From NCBI GenBank assembly GCA_943913655.1, contig CALTZA010000017.1, positions 1 through 11,797 of the forward strand: DNA of 11,797 nucleotides. Direction: 5' to 3'. The notes beneath the pieces are model-generated. The model did no database searches. It was not told where the DNA came from and saw nothing but the letters and a program-made list of their open reading frames with translations. The stretch is from an uncultured Francisella sp. GTDB taxonomy: Bacteria > Pseudomonadota > Gammaproteobacteria > Burkholderiales > Neisseriaceae. Position 1 is the stretch's first letter; each line of letters opens with the position of its first letter. The translations under genes were made by a program, and so were the position numbers. This document shows, one piece after another, positions 7,635-11,797 of this stretch.

Positions 7635-8610
7635 CAACAGGGGTTTCCTTACTCTCGATATTGCATTGCGCTAATGAAATCTCTTTAACCTTATTAAACA
7701 TATAGTCTAACGCCTGGTGTTCGTCAAATTTCTGGATAATCTGTTGCCTAAACTCTTGCTCTTTCACTTTATCTCTCGCACAAATAAAAGCCCACGGCAA
7801 AATAATTGCATCTTTAACCAAATCTGCAACATCAAATACCAAGGCGCCGCGTCTGGTTTTGCCATGCATTACTGCAAAACCGTGAGGAATACCTATAACC
7901 CATAAAGCAGTGGCTGCTAAGCCGTAAGCTAAATAATTACCATGATTTAAAAAATCGTTTGGTAAATCACCTTTTGCAGAGTCACGGGTAAAATCTTCTA
8001 TTTTCACACGGGAAGCAGCGATGCCATACAATTGTTTTGTCATTCTCCCCTCGCAAGAAAAAAGATATTCTATCGTTGATGCGCTGTTAATTTTTTGCGC
8101 AAACTCTTTTAAAACCTTTGAAAAATCACAGTCATCTGCAAAGAAACCTTCTGCTTGTAAGTCTCTATCTTTTTGCCAAGTACTTTGAATAAATTGAAGC
8201 CTTGAGTGTTGAAAATCTTTTGCCGCAGCCAAACGTTTTTGTTCATCAAACCAAAAAGCAAGCCAACCTTGTAAGTATTCGGTCGGCCGATATTCATTCT
8301 GAGGCGTTAACCACTCTATCTCCACACCCGCTATTAATGGCGTGCCTGCGCCACCGGTAAAGCCAACCAACACTCCAGCCTTGGCCAATAAGCGCATCGC
8401 TGCCTGAGTAATTGAAGTTCCTGTCCCCAATAAAATAAAAGTAGTATTTGCTATAGGGATATTCCAATAAAGATTTGCTTTTTTAGTTTCCGTTAAATAC
8501 ACAACCCTGCCATCCTTTTGCATAACTCGACAATGTTCCAAATAATATAGATTTGCCCGCTTAGAGTGCAAAATAAGTTTAAAAGAATGAGGTTGTTCCA
8601 TAGTTAACAT
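7606..8610 (-). CDS. cas1: CRISPR-associated endonuclease Cas1, subtype I-F
   Basis: A 334-residue Cas1, the integrase that inserts new spacers together with the Cas2 domain of the neighbouring fusion protein. The N-terminal block HSKRANLYYLEHCRV and the segment YWNIPIANTTFILLGTGTSI are typical of the I-F branch. The metal-binding residues are visible: Glu187 (LFSCEGRM), His249 (GFAVMHGKTRRG), and Asp260 and Asp263 (LVFDVADLVKD). The C-terminus (VKEISLAQCNIESKETPVDD) runs a little past the usual end and overlaps the start of cas3 by 29 bases. Two starts are possible: ATG at 8610 and ATG at 8601 (MEQPHSF). Neither has a strong ribosome binding site, and both place HSKRAN at about the family distance. 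It is the first gene of the operon. Confidence 0.97.
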   Translation of the reverse strand: MLTMEQPHSFKLILHSKRANLYYLEHCRVMQKDGRVVYLTETKKANLYWNIPIANTTFILLGTGTSITQAAMRLLAKAGVLVGFTGGAGTPLIAGVEIEWLTPQNEYRPTEYLQGWLAFWFDEQKRLAAAKDFQHSRLQFIQSTWQKDRDLQAEGFFADDCDFSKVLKEFAQKINSASTIEYLFSCEGRMTKQLYGIAASRVKIEDFTRDSAKGDLPNDFLNHGNYLAYGLAATALWVIGIPHGFAVMHGKTRRGALVFDVADLVKDAIILPWAFICARDKVKEQEFRQQIIQKFDEHQALDYMFNKVKEISLAQCNIESKETPVDDCYLYFSV

Positions 8611-8625
8611 TAAATCACTAATTTG

Positions 8626-8654
8626 TTAATAAATGAAGGCTTCTCATGCAACAA
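8626..8654 (-). promoter_or_regulatory. Weak candidate promoter for the cas operon
   Basis: On the minus strand, TTGTTG (8654-8649) and TATTAA (8631-8626) are separated by 17 bases, and the predicted start lies about 10 to 20 bases before the cas1 start codons. Matches to the sigma70 boxes are only 3 of 6 and 4 of 6. The site overlaps the hairpin at 8634-8666, which could modulate it. The space between the upstream pseudogene stop (8716) and cas1 is only about 105 bases, so a promoter for the operon probably lies somewhere in it. Confidence 0.25.
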
Positions 8655-8666
8655 GAGAAGCATTCA
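8634..8666. repeat. Inverted repeat upstream of cas1
   Basis: The arms at 8634-8645 and 8655-8666 pair as 4 bp, one mismatch, then 7 bp (GCTTCTC with GAGAAGC), around a 9-base loop. On the minus strand the stem is followed by CATTTATT rather than a solid T run. It could be a poor terminator for the decayed gene upstream or an operator or RNA hairpin ahead of cas1. Which one cannot be decided from the sequence. Confidence 0.5.
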
Positions 8667-8715
8667 CCTTGATTTATTCCAACTATCATTTAGGCCCATC
8701 TTTCAAATTGCCCTC

Positions 8716-9028
8716 TTATATCTCTAATCCGGGTAAAGCTTTGACTATCTTGCGCATCTTAAAGGTTAGACATGATAATACAGCAACAGTAGCTCCAGTG
8801 GATAGCGAGGAGCCTATCTCTTTGGCATAATTATTAGCACCGTTATCCATATCAGAAGGTTTATTTATCCTCACCCCTTGTCTATCGATATCCAAGCAAT
8901 TATCGATTTACCATTGACTACATGAGTATAGGTGTCTTCCGGAACATTTTCTACTGTAATGACTGTGTTATAAATAATCTTACTTTTACTTTGCCAAGTT
9001 GTATTTTTTTAATATAAAAATTACTATC
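8716..9028 (-). pseudogene. C-terminal remnant of a COG4889 / type ISP restriction-modification helicase
   Basis: Reading the minus strand across frameshifts gives DSNFYIKKIQ, then SKIIYNTVITVENVPEDTY and THVVNGKSIIAWI, then, after another shift, INKPSDMDNGANNYAKE and KMRKIVKALPGLEI before a stop at 8716. This follows the C-terminal end of COG4889 helicases and type ISP restriction enzymes as I remember it (a run like YN..I.l.nIP.eaYeYVVNGKSAieW, then DK.SGI.ND.ND, then a hydrophobic stretch ending .T..IV..LP.L). At least two frame changes break it, and only about 100 residues of a protein that is normally very large remain. No start, ATPase or methyltransferase region is present. It ends about 105 bases before cas1, so a second defence gene once stood upstream of the CRISPR operon. 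The identification rests on remembered motifs, not a search. Confidence 0.65.
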
Positions 9029-9095
9029 AATTTGCCACGATCAGCAGTTGCTAGCACATACTTTTTCTACCGCTTCAGATCTTTCTGATACGGCA

Positions 9096-9594
9096 TCAAT
9101 CAGTGTTTTGTTCTTCGTTTGCGAACCATTGCGTCCGATCAATCTTACTATTTTCTAGCGCCTGTAAATCAATTTTAATTAACGGAGTACTTTGGTTTTC
9201 TAGTGATGTTTTAGCGTTATTAGCTCAATGGTTAGTAGTGGTGGCGATAATGCTCTGCTCGCGAACCAAATTTTACCCGACAGACCAAAAAAACTATCAA
9301 TATCATTTTTATCCAAGTCATAACTAAATGCGTAGTTCTTATACTGCACCGCATGAAACTTTCAATCAGGAGTGACCGTGCCACCGATTTTTCGAGTTTT
9401 TCTGTAGACCTTGCCATATTTTACTATCTAGTCGTCATATATTAACACTTCTTTATATTGCCCTTTATAGAGAGGATCTTTGCGCGAAGATAACGCTTAC
9501 TTGGCTGATTTCTTATTTTTTCAAGTGCAGTGCTAATTGCGACATGCTTGTGTTCTAATTTCTAATCAGTTACTCTGTGATTGTTACATATCAT
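9096..9594 (-). pseudogene. Unrecognised decayed coding sequence
   Basis: On the minus strand, a possible ATG at 9594 opens a reading that can be followed for about 165 residues if three stops and two frameshifts are ignored. Blocks in order are KLEHKHVAISTALEKIRNQP, DPLYKGQYKEVLIYDD, IVKYGKVYRKTRKIGGTVTP, KFHAVQYKNYAFSYDLDKND, IDSFFGLSGKIWFASRAL, then ANNAKTSLENQSTPLIKIDL and QALENSKIDRTQWFANEEQ, stopping at 9096. The protein-like composition and the long stop-poor stretches argue that it was once coding, probably a soluble protein. I do not recognise the family. The start is only 8 bases beyond the terminator hairpin, so the real 5' end may be elsewhere. It is not clearly the same gene as the helicase remnant that follows. 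Confidence 0.5.
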
Positions 9595-9601
9595 CAATAA
9601 A

Positions 9602-9634
9602 AAAGCCCTAAATCACTACACAATTTAGGGCTTT
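9602..9634 (-). terminator. Intrinsic terminator downstream of the 5S rRNA remnant
   Basis: A perfect 12-bp stem (AAAGCCCTAAAT at 9602-9613 with ATTTAGGGCTTT at 9623-9634) and a 9-base loop. On the minus strand the stem runs into TTTTTTATTGAT, a good U tract; on the plus strand the tail is weaker (CTTTATAATAAAG). It begins 7 bases after the 3' end of the 5S fragment, the normal place for an rRNA operon terminator. It is the best-formed terminator in the window. Confidence 0.88.
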
Positions 9635-9640
9635 ATAATA

Positions 9641-9722
9641 AAGTCTGGTGATGTTGTCTATCTCGCCATGGGTTTCCCACACTATCATTGGCACGGAGTC
9701 TTTTCACGGCCCTATTCAAATG
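9641..9722 (-). pseudogene. Truncated 5S rRNA remnant (3' two-thirds)
   Basis: Read on the minus strand, the segment includes AATAGGGCCGTGAAAAGACT, then TGCCAATGATAGTGTGGG, AAACCCATGG, and finally CATCACCAGACTT at the 3' end. These match the second half of a proteobacterial 5S rRNA: the GAACAGG.CCGTGAAA segment, the highly conserved GATGATAGTGTGGG hairpin with its CCCAT partner, and the 3' strand of helix I. The 5' part, about 40 bases including the helix I partner AAGTCTGGTG and the GAACCACC region, is not recognisable; the matching positions (9723-9762) hold AT-rich DNA with an AT repeat. No 23S rRNA is found further upstream on the strand. It is therefore a relic of the end of an rRNA operon, not a working gene. 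Confidence 0.75.
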
Positions 9723-9727
9723 ATACA

Positions 9728-9741
9728 CATATATATATATA
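9728..9741. repeat. AT dinucleotide microsatellite
   Basis: About six to seven AT units in a row, located where the 5' half of the 5S rRNA should be. It may mark the rearrangement or decay point of that gene. Confidence 0.8.
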
Positions 9742-9836
9742 AAACTGAGTATCTACAATGAAAAAAAGGATCATATAAAAATACAAAGCTAAAAAAATAC
9801 TGCATTTAAAGGCATTGCTAGCTGTTTTTTTCCTTG

Positions 9837-10010
9837 TCAGCATTTTTTGGGTCTCTTAAAATATTTTTTCCTAGGAGAATAAAAACTAGAACCACTATTG
9901 CCGCCAACACAACCCTCATCATTGCCATCAGTTTCTGGGAAATAAAAACCAGAGCCCCCCGTCCCCGCCACCTCTCTCATTTTTTTGTAAAGTTTAGTTA
10001 TGTCCTTCAT
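9837..10010 (-). CDS. Small hypothetical ORF with glycine-rich FYFP motif (doubtful)
   Basis: A reading of about 57 residues from an ATG at 10010 (MKDITKLYKKMREVAGTGGS) through GFYFPETDGNDEGCVGG and NSGSSFYSPRKKYF to a basic end KRPKKC. A further in-frame ATG at 10049 would lengthen it by 13 residues. Two related motifs, SGFYFP and SSFYSP, lie 22 residues apart within it, and both neighbouring fragments end in Cys-stop. No ribosome binding site is evident before either start. The DNA just upstream reads in another frame as CVFLIFGCSGKK, which resembles a lipoprotein signal, so the ORF may be the frameshifted body of a small lipoprotein gene. The family is not recognised. Confidence 0.25.
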   Translation of the reverse strand: MKDITKLYKKMREVAGTGGSGFYFPETDGNDEGCVGGNSGSSFYSPRKKYFKRPKKC

Positions 10011-10144
10011 ATTGATGAGATTGCAACATTTTTTTACCAGAGCATCCAAAAATTAAAAAAACACATCGGTGTTAATATATTTTTTTCATCATAAAATTCC
10101 TATTTCTTCCATATAATTAAGCATAATTTTTAAAAAAATCCTAT

Positions 10145-10198
10145 TTAGCATTCCCTCCTACTTCCTGGAAAATAATAGCCAAACCTCTTTTTTTCCTC
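10145..10198 (-). pseudogene. Possible second copy of the FYFP-motif ORF (C-terminal fragment)
   Basis: On the minus strand this stretch reads EEKKRFGYYFPGSRREC then stop. The FGYYFP core and the basic Cys-stop ending resemble the SGFYFP and KRPKKC features of the ORF at 9837-10010, about 135 bases downstream. Nothing upstream gives it a start. It could be a worn tandem duplicate. The similarity is short, so confidence is low. Confidence 0.2.
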
Positions 10199-10260
10199 GT
10201 CTAAAATAGGCCTATTACCTAAGTACAAAGATATAAAGCTAAAATTAAAGTAAAATCTCT

Positions 10261-10288
10261 TTTACAATATTAAAATCAATATTACAAT
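10261..10288 (+). promoter_or_regulatory. Sigma70-like promoter of the glycine-zipper gene
   Basis: TTTACA (10261-10266) and TACAAT (10283-10288), each 5 of 6 to consensus, are separated by 16 bases. The predicted start is near 10295, giving a leader of about 28 bases before the ATG at 10323. A direct repeat of CAATATTA (10265-10272 and 10277-10284, a 12-base period) covers the spacer and could be coincidence or an operator. Confidence 0.5.
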
Positions 10289-10322
10289 TTATCCTTTACA
10301 GTAAACAGGAAAAATCGAAGAA

Positions 10323-10651
10323 ATGAAGCCTAAACGTTATCTATTGATAATATTATCAATATTATCCATATCCCTCCAGCTTTCCTTTGCTAAAGAACAT
10401 AGACTTTTATTAGGAATTACCAAACTTATACTTGATCATTTAGGATCTTGCCATTAGTGGGCTAATAGGAAGTTCAATAGGAGATTCAATACTTGGCCCA
10501 TCAACTGGATTAATTGGTGCTGCTATTGGTGGATTAATTGGTAATGCAATTGACGATGAGATCTAAAGAAGAGAAAGAAAAAAACAGCAAAAAAAGGAAA
10601 CACCACTGTATAGAAAATCCCTATCTTATCCGCTGTGCCGATGAAGACTAA
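10323..10651 (+). pseudogene. Frameshifted secreted glycine-zipper protein
   Basis: From the ATG at 10323 the frame gives a clear signal peptide (MKPKRYL, a hydrophobic run, then LQLSFAKEH, cut after SFA) and stops at 10455 after 44 codons. A second frame continues with ISGLIGSSIGDSILG and GLIGAAIGGLIGNAIDDE, a glycine zipper (repeated GxxxG) like those of small bacterial envelope proteins, to a TAA at 10564-10566. A third frame continues as SKEEKEKNSKKRKHHC and IENPYLIRCADED, stopping at 10651. Joined, these form one plausible secreted protein of about 108 residues with two frame breaks, near 10440 and 10562. A weak GAAG-type ribosome site and a good promoter precede it. Decay is most likely; sequencing error is possible. 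Glycine-zipper proteins sit in or on the cell envelope; the role of this one is unknown. Confidence 0.6.
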
Positions 10652-10973
10652 TTTAAATAGAGAGGATAAAATGTATTTATATTGTAGAAAAAATTAAAAT
10701 ACCACATATAATATAAGCATCCTCATGAAGCTTGTGCTGTTCTTGTCGCAGTCAGCAACTGTATCATATTAACAGTTATATATTATCAGCTACACTTCTA
10801 CCTGCAGCTGATAACAATGTTCGTGGTAAGTTTTCCTTTTGCATACTATTCTCATCTATTATTTATCAGTAAGCTTATGAAAATAAAGGTGAAATCTATC
10901 CTCCCCCTTCTTCTTTTTCTCAAAATTTAATAATTTACCGACAAGCTTTCAAAATAAAACAATACGGTATCTG
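10652..10973. other. Gene-free stretch with short coding-like scraps
   Basis: AGAGGATAAAATG at 10660-10672 looks like a ribosome binding site and start, but the frame stops after 8 codons. Downstream, scraps such as ILSATLLPAADNNVRGKFSF and EIYPPPSSFSQNLIIYRQAF appear in different frames and may be remains of a small secreted protein. Nothing here is long or continuous enough to call. Confidence 0.4.
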
Positions 10974-11145
10974 ATGGCTTCAAACAGCATTGCCTTTATT
11001 ATTAGCTGGGGCGCGCTGATATTTCAGGCGCCATTAATTAATCGGATAGGAATTAGGAATATGGATCTCTCTACTTTTTATTGATATTGTACAAGTTACG
11101 GTCACTTTCCTATTATTTGACGTCTTTAAAAAACTATTTAACTAA
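10974..11145 (+). pseudogene. Remnant of a small membrane protein
   Basis: The ATG at 10974 opens MASNSIAFIISWGALIFQAP then LINRIGIRNMDLSTFY and stop. A second frame, joining near 11060, gives LGIWISLLFIDIVQVTVTFL then LFDVFKKLFN and stops at 11145. Together they would form two hydrophobic transmembrane segments joined by a short positively charged loop, with one frameshift. There is no clear ribosome site. The family is not recognised; it may be the C-terminal half of a larger membrane protein. Confidence 0.4.
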
Positions 11146-11541
11146 ATTAGCGATTTTCTTTAACAAGATATCATAGTTCTTTAGGTATAAAATAGCATCG
11201 AACAATAAATATAGCAATGAGATATACATCAATATACGTTTAATTGAGCTATATTTCACATGAGAAGCCCATTAAATGGGGGGTTTAAAAAGTATTTTGC
11301 TTTTATGTGTATTTGAAATATCTACAATCCTTCTAGCTACCAAGTGTAGTAATCTTGATAATTAAATTTATCTATTCCAGCTGCTTTAATGACCAGGCCT
11401 GCTTGCTAGTTAGGCTGTCCTGAGTTGCTCTTTTAGCTGAAATTATAAGAGTTTACAGATATCTTTGATTTAAACAGTTATTTTTCTGGTTTTAATAAAA
11501 CCAAACTCTAAGTATTCTGTATAGTAAAAAAATAAGAGTAA
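11146..11541. other. AT-rich stretch without a supported gene
   Basis: No ORF of useful length is seen on either strand. There is a small hairpin, CCCAT-TAA-ATGGG, at 11268-11280 followed by GGGTTT, and an almost perfect palindrome TGGTTTTAATAAAACCA at 11487-11503; neither has a convincing terminator tail. On the minus strand around 11345-11405 a scrap reads AGLVIKAAGIDKFNYQDYYT before a stop, possibly part of a decayed gene. Confidence 0.4.
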
Positions 11542-11744
11542 TTAGAAAAATATTCCCAGAAATTTGAAGTGCTCCTTGAATCCGTCATATTCAATGATAA
11601 TTTTATGTTCATTTGAATTCTCATCTAAGCTTATCCTAGTCTTTTTTGGGCAGAGAAAACTTTGACCAGGATCTCCTCTATTTGGGAATTATCACTATGG
11701 ATTGTAGGGCGCAATAATAAGCGTGGTAATGATAATGTAATATT
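11542..11744 (-). pseudogene. Remnant with endonuclease-like IIIEYDG motif
   Basis: Two minus-strand frames join into one protein-like reading: NITLSLPRLLLRPTIHSDN and SQIEEILVKVFSAQK, then, after a frameshift near 11645, KKTRISLDENSNEHK and IIIEYDGFKEHFKFL, ending at a stop at 11542. The segment IIIEYDGFKEHF resembles the 'hydrophobic strand-E-x-D-G' core of Vsr/DUF559-like restriction-fold domains, including those at the C-terminus of some ATPase or helicase defence proteins. This is a memory-based resemblance and the piece is short. No start is visible, and stop codons interrupt both frames. Confidence 0.3.
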
Positions 11745-11797
11745 TTAGAACAATTAAAACATCCTTTGTTAAGTCATAGAATCAATAAGCTCACTAA

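Noticed and set aside
8633..8830. Plus-strand ORF of 65 codons upstream of cas1
   Set aside because: The opposite strand reads as the helicase C-terminal remnant and its downstream spacer, and the plus-strand translation shows no family features.
9210..9275. tRNA-like D-arm on the plus strand (TTAGCTCAATGGTTAG)
   Set aside because: The match is limited to the D-arm. No acceptor pairing, anticodon stem or T-arm (GGTTCAAAT-like) can be drawn, and the minus strand reads as part of the decayed coding sequence.
9232..9417. 61-codon minus-strand ORF starting MARSTEKLEK
   Set aside because: The neighbouring frame gives a longer and more protein-like reading (YGKVYRKTRK onward) that continues through the decayed gene, so this is an out-of-frame shadow.
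11487..11503. Near-perfect palindrome TGGTTTTAATAAAACCA as a terminator
   Set aside because: Its centre leaves no real loop, neither strand has a proper T tract after it, and the surrounding DNA is AT-rich enough to give such symmetry by chance.
8611..11797. A second CRISPR array upstream of cas1
   Set aside because: I looked for GTTCACTGCC or its complement, and for regularly spaced repeats, and saw none.
8600..11797. Insertion sequence or transposase remnant as the cause of decay
   Set aside because: No transposase motif, terminal inverted repeat pair or target duplication could be supported in any frame.

Overview
The window is dominated by a complete type I-F (I-F1, Ypest/Csy) CRISPR-Cas locus on the minus strand, from about position 8610 down to the left edge. 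In transcription order it reads cas1, cas2-3 (one fused gene), csy1 (cas8f), csy2 (cas5f), csy3 (cas7f), csy4 (cas6f), an AT-rich leader, then the first repeat and part of the first spacer of a CRISPR array that continues beyond position 1. All six genes are open from start to stop and tightly packed (one overlap, otherwise gaps of 2 to 31 bases). The main nuclease, helicase and RNase motifs are present, so the system looks functional. Cas1 and the Cas2-3 fusion acquire spacers, Csy1-4 form the crRNA-guided surveillance complex, Csy4 processes the crRNA, and Cas3 degrades the target.

The other 3.2 kb (8611-11797) is very different. It has no convincing intact gene and carries several decayed ones. 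Next to cas1 (8716-9028, minus) is the broken C-terminus of a COG4889-type helicase of the kind found in type ISP restriction-modification proteins. Upstream of that (9096-9594, minus) is an unrecognised, badly broken coding sequence. Then come a strong intrinsic terminator (9602-9634) and the 3' two-thirds of a 5S rRNA (9641-9722, minus) whose 5' part has given way to AT-rich sequence including an AT microsatellite. This looks like the scar of an rRNA operon end. Beyond it lie remnants of small FYFP/YYFP-motif ORFs (minus), a frameshifted secreted glycine-zipper protein behind a good promoter (plus), a frameshifted membrane protein (plus), and a possible endonuclease-like remnant (minus) near the right edge.

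The organism is probably a low-GC gammaproteobacterium. The I-F system and the proteobacterial 5S sequence support that, and the AT-rich DNA and many pseudogenes suggest a host-associated lineage such as the Legionellales/Coxiellaceae/Rickettsiella group. That last placement is inference; nothing in the window fixes genus or species.

No new system is evident. The most useful observations are the intact cas operon beside decayed DNA that includes other defence-like remnants, the variant repeat with a G-U wobble in the Csy4 hairpin, an IHF-like site in the leader, the insertion and duplication in Cas3, and the rRNA scar.
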